This document shows, piece after piece, positions 1 through 7,958 of a stretch of DNA of 20,879 nt. Source of the stretch: Isotricha intestinalis. Its lineage: Eukaryota; Ciliophora; Litostomatea; Vestibuliferida; Isotrichidae. The stretch spans positions 1 through 20,879 of the forward strand of contig JAJJLU010000728.1 of the NCBI GenBank assembly GCA_023807065.1. Reading direction: 5' to 3'. The number at the start of each line of letters is the position of its first letter. The stretch's first letter is position 1. The notes under the pieces were generated by a model. It saw nothing but the letters and a program-made list of their open reading frames with translations, did not search any database and was not told the DNA's origin. The translations under genes were made by a program, and so were the position numbers.

Positions 1-606
1 TTCAATTAATATTCCAAAATTTTGTTTGTAATAAATAATATAATATATTTCCTTTTTTTCCTGTTTTAAATATATTCCCTTCATTAAATTTTTTCCATAA
101 ATATAGTCACAATAAGTATATAAATTTTTTTTGATAATTATTCTTAAGTTTATATAATTTAGAAATTAAATTTATCAACTTTTTGTATTTTTATCAAGAA
201 GAAATTAAAGGAAAAAAGTCTCTGTAAATTATATGGTAATGTTAAAAAATTCATAAATTTGTTTTATCAAATAAATATTAATTTTCAAAAAATACTATAA
301 TTTAACGAGTCATTAAATTTTAAACTTTTTCATGAAAATAATTATGGTGGATATATTTTAAAATAAATTATTATAACATTAAATGAATTAAATTATTATT
401 ATTTTTCTTGTATATTGTTTTATATTTAAATTTCTATTAGAAAATATTTGTGAATTGGGACAAATAGCAAATTTTTTTCTGATAACAACATAAAAAATAA
501 AATTCCAAAAATAAATCAAAAAAATTGTTCTATTTATTTCAATTATATTTAATAATATAGTTAATAAAAATTTCTTTTTTAAAATAAATATACAAATAAT
601 CTTTAA
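1..606. other. Gene-free AT-rich stretch at left edge
   Basis: I see no convincing coding region, RNA gene or repeat array here. All frames are broken by frequent stops, and composition is near-homogeneous A/T with a few short GC-containing patches, for example around 305-350 and 450-490. The last 60-100 bases become A-rich and presumably hold the promoter and 5' UTR of the WD40 gene that starts at 607. No telomeric repeat occurs at position 1, so the left edge is not a chromosome end. It could contain the 3' UTR of a gene lying to the left. Confidence 0.6.
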
Positions 607-2037
607 ATGACAGAAAATGAAGGAATATCAATATTAAGTGAACAAATTATTCAAAAAAAATCCAATAATTTTCAAATTACATTAACATCAAATTTTAATT
701 CAATTATAATATCTGTTGGTTATTCATATAATATTTATGAAAGTAAATTTAATTTAGAATATCTTCAAACATTTACATTATTTAATTCAAAGTATACAAT
801 TAAAGAAATAATGCAAAAAATGAGTGAATTAATTGACAAAGAAAAAATTAAAATAAAAGAAAAAGAATCTAATTTAATATTAATTTTTGATAATAATGTT
901 AAATTAAATTTAAAAGAAAAAAAAGATTTATCTAAAGAAATAATAAAACAAATAATACAAGAAGAGATTAAGAATATTAAAGACTTATTTAAAGAAGAAA
1001 TAAATAAATTAAACAATAAAATAAAATTAATTGAAGAAGAAAATAAAAATCAAAAAGAAGAAATAAAAAAATTAAAAGAAGAAAATGAAAGAATTAAAAG
1101 TTTAGAAAATACTCTTTTTAATAAAGATAACATTCAATTAACAATTTCAAATTTAAAAAATATTAATTCATTTAAAATGCATAAATATAGTGTTAATAAA
1201 GTATCAATATTTAATTCAGGTAATATAATTTCTGTGTCTGAAGACAAATCAATTAAAATATATGATAATCATTTCAATATTTTACAAGATATTCAAAATG
1301 CACATAATAATAGTATTTTTTATGTTGATATAAAAGATGAAAATAATTTTATTACTTCTTCAATCAATGATATTAAATCATGGATTAAAGAAAATAATTT
1401 ATTTAAAATTAATAAAAATATTAAAAATGCTCATAGTGATTGGATAACTAAAGCAATATATTATCAAAAAAATAAAATAATTTCATGTTCTTGGGATAAA
1501 ACAATTAAAATATGGAAAGAAAATATTATTAATTATAAAAATATCAAAACAATTACACATTCTAGTGATGTTCATTCAATGTTATTATTAGAAGATAAGA
1601 ATATTTTGGTATTTGGAGGAGTAGATGGAATTCAACTTTTAGAATTAAATAATTATAAAAAAATTATTGATTTTAAAAATACTTTTTGTGGATGCAATAA
1701 TTCATTATGTAGAATTAATGAAGATAATATTATTGTTCCTGCATATGAAAATAAAAGTTTTTCATTAAAAATAATTTCAATATCTTTACTTTCAATAATA
1801 AAACAAATTGATTATCCCTTTAGTTGTTGGGGAATAAGTTTTATTAAAAAAAAAGGAATAATAATAACTGGAGGAAAGAGTAAAAATATAATAATATACA
1901 GAAGTGATAATTATGAATGTATTCAAAAAATTAATAATGCTCATAATGATAGTATTAATGGGTTTATTGAATTAAAAGATGGAACAATTGCGTCATTTTC
2001 AAGAGATTCAAATATTAAAATATGGTCATTTTATTAA
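607..2037 (+). CDS. Coiled-coil WD40-repeat protein
   Basis: A 476-residue single-exon protein. Residues about 1-75 form an N-terminal globular segment rich in F/Y/I that I do not recognise. Residues about 75-165 are a Lys/Glu heptad-like coiled coil with long runs of E and K. Residues about 185-476 are WD40 repeats: SEDKSIKIYD, then the clearest unit SWDKTIKIW near residues 295-302, GGKSKNIIIY, and a terminal SRDSNIKIW that would close a propeller. Several blades start with a conserved NAHNDSI/NAHSDWI element corresponding to the GH dipeptide region. WD40 propellers are protein-interaction platforms, so the likely role is cytoplasmic scaffolding, possibly oligomerised by the coiled coil. No enzyme motif, signal peptide or membrane segment is seen. 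The start is the first ATG, preceded by an A-rich leader, and the stop is TAA. It converges with the PTEN gene downstream. Confidence 0.88.
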   Translation: MTENEGISILSEQIIQKKSNNFQITLTSNFNSIIISVGYSYNIYESKFNLEYLQTFTLFNSKYTIKEIMQKMSELIDKEKIKIKEKESNLILIFDNNVKLNLKEKKDLSKEIIKQIIQEEIKNIKDLFKEEINKLNNKIKLIEEENKNQKEEIKKLKEENERIKSLENTLFNKDNIQLTISNLKNINSFKMHKYSVNKVSIFNSGNIISVSEDKSIKIYDNHFNILQDIQNAHNNSIFYVDIKDENNFITSSINDIKSWIKENNLFKINKNIKNAHSDWITKAIYYQKNKIISCSWDKTIKIWKENIINYKNIKTITHSSDVHSMLLLEDKNILVFGGVDGIQLLELNNYKKIIDFKNTFCGCNNSLCRINEDNIIVPAYENKSFSLKIISISLLSIIKQIDYPFSCWGISFIKKKGIIITGGKSKNIIIYRSDNYECIQKINNAHNDSINGFIELKDGTIASFSRDSNIKIWSFY

Positions 2038-2348
2038 TTTATTTTTGATTGAGATCTCTTAAAAGTTTTATTTTATAAAAAACTTTTCCATTCTTTTCAT
2101 TTTATAATATAAAAAAAAATAATATTTAAATTATTTATATTTATTATTTATTAAAAACTATTTTCTATATATTTTCTTTTATACAATAAAAATCCAAAAC
2201 AAAAGAAAATGAGAATATGTTATGAACTTTATAAATTTTTTTTAACTCTTTCCCATTTTTTTGGTCTAAATTAAAGTAAATACATTTCTTTTTTTTAACC
2301 ATTCAATCATTCATATTTATAAATGATATATATATAAAAGACCTAATT
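2038..2348. other. Convergent 3' intergenic region
   Basis: These 311 bases separate the 3' ends of the WD40 and PTEN genes, so they should hold both 3' UTRs and polyadenylation sites. The only structure noticed is a small AT hairpin, AAAAGTTTT at 2061-2069 and AAAACTTTT at 2079-2087 with a 9-nt loop, shortly after the WD40 stop codon. In sequence this AT-rich such a stem may be chance. No ORF of note. Confidence 0.5.
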
Positions 2349-4112
2349 TTATTCACTATCTAATAAACTATAATAAATAGAAATAGAAATATTAGGATAT
2401 TTTTTATTTTCTTCATATTTATCCAAACCTTCTCTTCGTAAAGTAATTGCCAATTTATTTTTATTTAATGATTTACTTTTATTTCTATCATTAATTTTAT
2501 TAATCAATTCATTTAAATTTGTATTATGTTTCATTTTAAAAATAATTTCATAAAGAGACTTTCCTTGAATATCTTCACTTTCATTATTATATTCAGTATT
2601 ATCTGTAATTAATCCTTTTAATTTATTATAACTTCTAATACTTTCTTCTTCAATTTTACTATTACCTAAATTTTCCTTTTTTTTTTTACTTGTATTTATT
2701 TCAGAATCTTCTTTAAATCCATCATTAATATTCTGGTTAGTATCTAAAATAAAATTATTATTATTATTATTATAAATTTTAAAGGTTTCATCATAAAAAG
2801 TTTTTATAGTTTCCCAACTTGAATAATATAAATTAACCCAAACATAAAAATTAACTCCTCCAGAAATACTTATTTTAATATCAGAATGAATTATTAATTC
2901 AGGATTAAAATATATTTCATAATAAACTTCATTTTTTTCTTCATCATCACTTCCTTCATTTTCATTTAAAATATCATTTTTCAATTCAATATTAGAATTA
3001 ACAAAATTACAAATCTTCAACTTTAATTTTTTTCCTTTAGGAAGAGGACCAATTTTTATTCCATTTAATTTAAATTTATTTGCAGAAATAAAATAACTTT
3101 TTTCCTTTTTAAAACTTTGTAAAATATTACTTACATGAGCTCTTCCATTATTAGTAATTAAATGTGAAAAATGAAATTTAATAATTTTAGGAATTAAAAA
3201 AATATAAGGAGGACAGAAATTAGCTTCTAAAAATGTTTCAAAATATTTAATATATCTTTTTTGACTAGGAATAGTAACTCCAGTATTATCTTTAGTTCTT
3301 ATTCTTGCATAATATCTAAAAGCTTTTTCACTATTTTCACATAATCTAGAAAAAATTAAATATGAACATATCATAACTCCAGTTCTTCCTTTTCCAGCTT
3401 TACAATGAACAGCTGCAATATTATTTGGATTTTTAGTTAAATATAAACATATATCAATACAAAATTCTAAAATTAATTTTATTGGACAAGGATTATGATC
3501 TGTTGCAGGAAATAATCCTACTTTACATTTATTAAATAATGATTTATCATATATTCTATCTTTTTCTAAACATAAATTATATATTTTAACATTGTCTTTA
3601 TGATAAGTGTGAAAAAAATTGATTATATCTTTTAAAGAATTTCTATATAATGTTTCACATCCTGTTGATGGAAATCCCATTGCTATTACTCTATTTGTTA
3701 TATATGCCATGTCTAAATCAAAATTTTCATTTTGATATCTTATTTTTTGTTTTGAAACTAATCTTTTTAGAAAATTTGCTTTTTTTAATTTTACATTTTT
3801 TTTTATTTGAGTTTCTTCTTCAAATTCTTTATCATAAGGTGATGTATTATATTTTATTTTCTTTGGATCTTTTGAAGGAATTATTTTTGGTAATTTTTTT
3901 AATTTATCATTAAATGAATTGTAATTTATGATACGATATGTTTTTGTATATTCATCAAAATAATACATTTTACAATTTAAATCATTATTTTCATCTGGTT
4001 TCACTGTATTAATTTCATAATCAAAATTTAATTTTAATTTATCTTCTAACTTTGATAAATTTAATGTTTGAATTTCTTCTTTTTCGTCTTTTTTTGATGT
4101 TGTTTTTTCCAT
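2349..4112 (-). CDS. PTEN: PTEN phosphatidylinositol-3,4,5-trisphosphate 3-phosphatase
   Basis: A 587-residue protein closely resembling PTEN, the lipid phosphatase that removes the 3-phosphate of PI(3,4,5)P3 and opposes PI3-kinase signalling at the plasma membrane. The P-loop HCKAGKGRTGV is at residues 236-246 with catalytic Cys237 and Arg243; both lysines that give PTEN its lipid preference are present. The general-acid loop FPATDHNP has Asp205. The phosphatase domain covers about 115-300 and begins with the basic KQKIRYQ element, matching PTEN's PIP2-binding site. RTKDNTGVTIPSQKRY is the PTEN 'TI loop' region. A C2-like beta domain follows at about 300-440. Unlike human PTEN (about 13 residues before the basic motif) there is a roughly 115-residue Lys/Glu-rich N-terminal extension, and the tail of about 140 residues is acidic and Asn-rich. 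No intron is needed. It diverges from FIP1 across 99 bp. Confidence 0.95.
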   Translation of the reverse strand: MEKTTSKKDEKEEIQTLNLSKLEDKLKLNFDYEINTVKPDENNDLNCKMYYFDEYTKTYRIINYNSFNDKLKKLPKIIPSKDPKKIKYNTSPYDKEFEEETQIKKNVKLKKANFLKRLVSKQKIRYQNENFDLDMAYITNRVIAMGFPSTGCETLYRNSLKDIINFFHTYHKDNVKIYNLCLEKDRIYDKSLFNKCKVGLFPATDHNPCPIKLILEFCIDICLYLTKNPNNIAAVHCKAGKGRTGVMICSYLIFSRLCENSEKAFRYYARIRTKDNTGVTIPSQKRYIKYFETFLEANFCPPYIFLIPKIIKFHFSHLITNNGRAHVSNILQSFKKEKSYFISANKFKLNGIKIGPLPKGKKLKLKICNFVNSNIELKNDILNENEGSDDEEKNEVYYEIYFNPELIIHSDIKISISGGVNFYVWVNLYYSSWETIKTFYDETFKIYNNNNNNFILDTNQNINDGFKEDSEINTSKKKKENLGNSKIEEESIRSYNKLKGLITDNTEYNNESEDIQGKSLYEIIFKMKHNTNLNELINKINDRNKSKSLNKNKLAITLRREGLDKYEENKKYPNISISIYYSLLDSE

Positions 4113-4211
4113 TCAATTTTTATATTATAATTATTTAAATTTTTGATAAAAATAAAAAGAAAAATAAACAATCATAATTAAATAAAAATAATAAGAATTA
4201 TTTATATAATT
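4113..4211. promoter_or_regulatory. Divergent promoter between PTEN and FIP1
   Basis: The 99 bases between the start codons of PTEN (leftward) and FIP1 (rightward) must contain both promoters and 5' UTRs. The top strand becomes A-rich towards the FIP1 ATG, the usual leader composition in this window. No TATA box can be singled out against the AT-rich background. Assignment rests on gene orientation alone. Confidence 0.6.
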
Positions 4212-5391
4212 ATGTCAAATATTGATCAAACAATTCCGACTCAACCTTCATCAATTGATGAAAATAATCCAAATCCAAAAAATGAAACAGTAGAAAATAC
4301 AGAAGCTTCTTTAGAAAACAATTTAAAATCAACTGAGAAAAAAATAAGCTTACAATCACCTTTTCCAGTCTTATCAAAATATAAAGATATATATATTCCT
4401 TCAATATATACTTTAAATTTAAAAGAAATAAATGATGCACCTTGGAGAAAAAGTGATGCAAATTTAAGTGATTATTTTAATTATAATTACACAGAAGAAA
4501 ATTGGATTGAACATACTGAAGAAATAAAAAGCAAATTTGATGAATTAAATTCTATGGTAAAAGAAAAAGAAATTGGTTTACCTTCTATAAAAAATGAATT
4601 AGATTATTTATTAAAATTTCCTTCTGATTATGGTGGACTTGATGAAGTCTTTAAAGAACAAAATTTTGAAAATGTTAAATTTTTTGACAATAAAATTAAT
4701 GTAAATAATTTAGCTCCTTTAGTTAGATATAATCAACAAGTTTATGTAAATTTAGAAATGGGAAATCAGAATATAAATAATAATATTAATATTACAAACA
4801 TTAATCCTTTTAATCCTTCATCTTCTATTACTAATACTAATTTATTAGTAAATAATAGAAATTTTAATTTTAACAATATTCCACTTCTTAATAGTCTTCC
4901 TTGGAATCCATTTTTGCCACCTACAAATCTAAAGTAATTTTATTTTATTTTTTTAAATTTTTAGGAATGAAAATGATAGATTAAATGAAGAAAAATCAAA
5001 AAAGAAAGAGAGAAGTAAAAGTAAAAGTAAAGAAAAAAAAGATAAAAAAGAAAAAGACAAAAAAGATAGAAAAGAAAAAGAGAAAAAGGATAAAAAAGAT
5101 AAAAAAGAAGAGAAAAGAGAAAGAAAAAACGAAAGAAAAAATAAAGATGAAAGTGATAGTAGTGAAGAAAGTAGAAGAAATTCAAAAAGAGAAAGAAAAA
5201 GAGAACATAAGCATCATCATCATAAAGAAAGAAGCAAAAACAAAAAAAGAGATAGAAGCAGAGATAGAAGTAGAGATAGAAGTAGAGATAGAAGTAGAGA
5301 TAGAAGTAGAGATAGAAGTAGAAATAGAAGTAGAGATAGAAGCAGAGATAGAAGCAGGAGTAGAAACAGATATAAAAGAAGAGCTCATTAA
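4212..5391 (+). CDS. FIP1: Fip1 pre-mRNA 3'-end processing factor, spliced
   Basis: Two exons, 4212-4933 and 4965-5391, give a 382-residue protein. Residues about 77-105 carry the Fip1 motif: PWRKSDANLSDYFNYNY followed by TEENW, matching the PWRKPGADLSDYFNYGF of yeast and animal Fip1. Fip1 is a subunit of the cleavage and polyadenylation factor (CPSF/CPF) that tethers poly(A) polymerase. The N-terminus is acidic and Asn/Ser-rich; residues about 170-240 are Asn/Pro-rich. Exon 2 encodes a Lys/Glu/Asp-rich segment, an EHKHHHHKERS stretch, and RDRS repeats ending NRYKRRAH. This recalls the RE/RD-rich C-terminus of vertebrate FIP1L1. Splicing is inferred: exon 1 would otherwise stop (AAG TAA) right at a consensus GTAA donor, and the downstream frame is coding-like but lacks a plausible start. 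Confidence 0.9.
4934..4964 (+). other. 31-nt intron in FIP1
   Basis: GT-AG intron beginning GTAATT and ending TTTTTAG, almost pure A/T. It interrupts a codon after the second base (AA|G, Lys). It is not a multiple of three, and retention gives an immediate TAA at 4935-4937, which would remove the entire basic/RS tail. Support comes from the reading frame and the Fip1 family architecture, not from transcript data. Confidence 0.85.
5248..5355 (+). repeat. 12-bp tandem repeat encoding RDRS
   Basis: Nine units of AGAGATAGAAG(T/C), eight encoding Arg-Asp-Arg-Ser and the seventh (5320-5331) encoding RNRS because of one G-to-A change. The array lies in frame inside FIP1 exon 2. Near-identity at the nucleotide level, including synonymous positions, suggests recent slippage expansion rather than old selection on protein sequence alone. 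Confidence 0.9.
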
Positions 5392-5617
5392 AAAAATAAG
5401 TAAAATATCTTCCTTTTATAACTTAATTTATTAACAATAGGAACGTTTAGCTGTATATGAAAAGGTTTATATATTTTTAAATATTCACTAATTAAATTAA
5501 TAATATAATCTTTAAATAAATAAATTATTAAACAATATAATTTAAAAATTCAATTTTTTTCAATTTAAATATTTTCTTTTTTTATTTATTTTAAAATTAT
5601 TTATTTTATTCATTTAC
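5392..5617. other. Convergent 3' region between FIP1 and Nup85-like gene
   Basis: The 3' UTRs of two converging genes. A short less AT-rich patch lies at about 5435-5470 (AATAGGAACGTTTAGC). No ORF, RNA gene or repeat recognised. Confidence 0.5.
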
Positions 5618-7861
5618 TTAATTGGGAAAATAATTTTGAGATTTTAAATCAAATAAAAAATCAATAGCATTTTGAATATCTAAATCAATTTCATTTTTAG
5701 GTATATCAAATTCAGATAATTTATCTCTAAAAATTTCTTCATACATCATAACTTTATTTAAAACATTTGAACAATCATTCATTTCTAAAGTATTACTATC
5801 AATAAATGAAATAAATTTATCATAAGTTTGTTTTATTAAATTTAATAAAGGAATCCATAAAATAGGAGGACAGAAATTTTTAATAAAACAATATTCAAAA
5901 AAATCTTTTATTATTCTATTAATATTATTTTTATCATAATTTTCATTATTATTTAAATCTTCAATGTTTAAAATAAATTCAATATTTCTCATTAAGAAAT
6001 CAATTTTACTATTTTGGATTTTGGGATTTTTAATTAAATTGAAATAAATATTTTTCCAATTTCCTGATTTAAAATTCTTTGTTTCACTATATAAAGAAAA
6101 TAAAATTTTATCAAAAAATAAATCATCATCAGAAATATTATTATCACCAGCACTTGATAAATCATTTTTATTTAAATTATTTAAATAATATGATTTTTGA
6201 AATTCAATTATTTCAAAATAAATACTTATAGCAATTTCATATGATTTATTTGTGTAAAAATGTTCAAATATAATTTTATTAATTTCATCTTTTGTAATTT
6301 CTCCATTTTTTAACTCACTCACTTGTTCTTTAACTTCAGAAACTTCATCAATAAATTCTCCTATTTTATTTTTATCATAATTAACTATTAAATTATTAAT
6401 ATATTGAATAGAATAATTTTTTGCTTTTTCATCCATTTCATCATTTGAAGGATACCAAAAATAATATTCATTAAAATATTTATATTTAACTCCTAATTGA
6501 CATAAATCATTTAAAAATGCTTTAAATTCTCTCATAAAAAAATTATTGTCTCTGTTTTGACCAAAAACTCCTAATTCATTTAATATATCAATCATATGAA
6601 ATCTTAATAAAAAAGGATATTGTCCTTTTAACTTTTGAACAATTTCTAATTGATTTTGATGTGAATTTTCAATTATATTAATTATTGTATTTACCATTAA
6701 TGGATCATAATCAAATTTATTTATATTTTGTTTTAAATGATTTACCAAATCATTAATAAAATTATTTTTATAATATCTGAAAATTAAATGAGATAAGATT
6801 GTTAAATGAATATTATTTTTATTAATATCATTAATAACATTATTTCCAGAAATTAATTCAAATATTTCATTAATTAAATTAATATAATCTTCTTGATCAT
6901 TTTTATTTTTATTTAAATCTTGAATTATATCTAAACAATCATTAAAACAAGTTAATTTTTGATGATTCATAAATTGTTTAAATTCAGATGTATTAACTCC
7001 TTTAAAAGTACTTTGTAATTTTGTCAAAAATATTTTCCATTGAGTAAATAAATCAATATATGCTTTTGAATTATCAATATTTTTCCTTTGTATTTCTTCA
7101 ATTAAATCATTTAATTTTAATATAGCAGTTTTTATATCACAAGTAGATAAATTTAATTTTAATTGTGTTAAATTTTTTAAAATATTATCTCCTTCTTTTT
7201 GATTTTCTAAATTTTTTAATTCTGGTGATAATAAAAATGCATAAATTAATTCATCTCTTAATTTTGTCATATAACTAAAATCATCACAATGAACAATAAA
7301 AAAATCAAAATAAGAAAAAATAATTAAAAAATTAACATATTCTTCATAATCACTTTGATCATACTTTTTTTCATTTGCTTTTTTTAATAAACATAATCTT
7401 ATTCTTTGAGAATAAGTTTTATTCCATTGTTCAAAATTTTTTAAATTATTCCTTTTTTCTCTCATTATTGAAGATATTTCTTCAATTATTTCTAAATTAA
7501 TTTTATTTGCATTTAAATTGGAAGAAATATTTAAATTTTCTTCAATACTTAATTTACTGTCTGATAAATTAATCTCTTGTTTTGAAGAATTATTTAAATT
7601 ATTTGAAGAGTTATTTAAGAAAATAGGTTTAAATGCTTTTCCAGGAAATTTATTATTTAATTCATTATCTTTTTCTTCTGGCTCAATTGTATTTGTTATT
7701 GTTTGAGTTTTAAATAAAATAGGATTATCAAAGAGAGATTTATTTATATTATTAGATTGTTCTAAATTATTATTTTCATTTAACTGAGTATTAAAATTGA
7801 ACAATGGCTTAGGAGAATTTAATTTAAAAATATTATCTTTGTCATTATTTAAAAAGTTCAT
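5618..7861 (-). CDS. Probable Nup85-type nuclear pore scaffold protein
   Basis: A 747-residue, almost entirely alpha-helical protein with no membrane segment or enzyme motif. The first roughly 125 residues are Asn/Ser-rich and disordered-looking, with scattered Phe (LFNF, SLFD, ILF) but no FG repeats. The helical body follows. My tentative match is Nup85, the Y-complex (Nup84/Nup107) scaffold nucleoporin. A segment in the middle reads FLLRFHMIDILNELGVF, then FMREFKAFLNDL, then YYFWYPSND. This parallels the order in animal Nup85: FVAHLTDLLDHC, NMREFLLLEYA, then VDYFDYCP. An upstream FTQWKIFL resembles the KWQHWHEECERYL helix. Length agrees with yeast Nup85 (744 residues). The match is by eye over weakly conserved helices, so another helical-solenoid protein remains possible. 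It diverges from the FHA gene across 97 bp. Stop is TAA. Confidence 0.8.
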   Translation of the reverse strand: MNFLNNDKDNIFKLNSPKPLFNFNTQLNENNNLEQSNNINKSLFDNPILFKTQTITNTIEPEEKDNELNNKFPGKAFKPIFLNNSSNNLNNSSKQEINLSDSKLSIEENLNISSNLNANKINLEIIEEISSIMREKRNNLKNFEQWNKTYSQRIRLCLLKKANEKKYDQSDYEEYVNFLIIFSYFDFFIVHCDDFSYMTKLRDELIYAFLLSPELKNLENQKEGDNILKNLTQLKLNLSTCDIKTAILKLNDLIEEIQRKNIDNSKAYIDLFTQWKIFLTKLQSTFKGVNTSEFKQFMNHQKLTCFNDCLDIIQDLNKNKNDQEDYINLINEIFELISGNNVINDINKNNIHLTILSHLIFRYYKNNFINDLVNHLKQNINKFDYDPLMVNTIINIIENSHQNQLEIVQKLKGQYPFLLRFHMIDILNELGVFGQNRDNNFFMREFKAFLNDLCQLGVKYKYFNEYYFWYPSNDEMDEKAKNYSIQYINNLIVNYDKNKIGEFIDEVSEVKEQVSELKNGEITKDEINKIIFEHFYTNKSYEIAISIYFEIIEFQKSYYLNNLNKNDLSSAGDNNISDDDLFFDKILFSLYSETKNFKSGNWKNIYFNLIKNPKIQNSKIDFLMRNIEFILNIEDLNNNENYDKNNINRIIKDFFEYCFIKNFCPPILWIPLLNLIKQTYDKFISFIDSNTLEMNDCSNVLNKVMMYEEIFRDKLSEFDIPKNEIDLDIQNAIDFLFDLKSQNYFPN

Positions 7862-7958
7862 TTATTTTTATATTTTTTAAATTAAAAAAATAAATAAATT
7901 TAAATAGTATTTTTTATTAAATTTCAAAAATTAAAAAATTATAAATAAAAAAAAATTA
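7862..7958. promoter_or_regulatory. Divergent promoter between Nup85-like and FHA genes
   Basis: Only 97 bases separate the two divergent ATGs (7861 leftward, 7959 rightward), so both promoters and leaders must fit here. The length nearly equals that of the PTEN/FIP1 divergent spacer (99). The right half is A-rich, ending AAAAAAAATTA before the ATG. No specific element can be named. Confidence 0.55.

Noticed and set aside
1..606. Hidden gene with small introns at the left edge
   Set aside because: I looked for coding-like frames joined by GT-AG pairs of about 30 nt and found no stretch of gene-like codons comparable with those at 8012 or 4965.
2061..2087. Rho-independent-style terminator hairpin
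   Set aside because: A weak AT stem in a eukaryotic 3' region; bacterial terminators are not relevant and the stem is within chance for this composition.
5248..5355. CRISPR-like array
   Set aside because: Contiguous 12-bp units without spacers, in frame inside FIP1; an ordinary coding tandem repeat in a eukaryote.
4961..5388. Minus-strand Phe/Leu- and Ser/Ile-rich ORFs opposite the FIP1 tail
   Set aside because: These are mirror images of the purine-rich repeat; low complexity and no independent start context.
4985..5434. Separate Lys-rich protein starting at ATG 4985 in another frame
   Set aside because: The frame opened by the intron acceptor at 4964 gives an RS/RD-rich tail continuous with Fip1; the alternative frame is its shifted shadow (KKIEKKK, EIEVEIEV).
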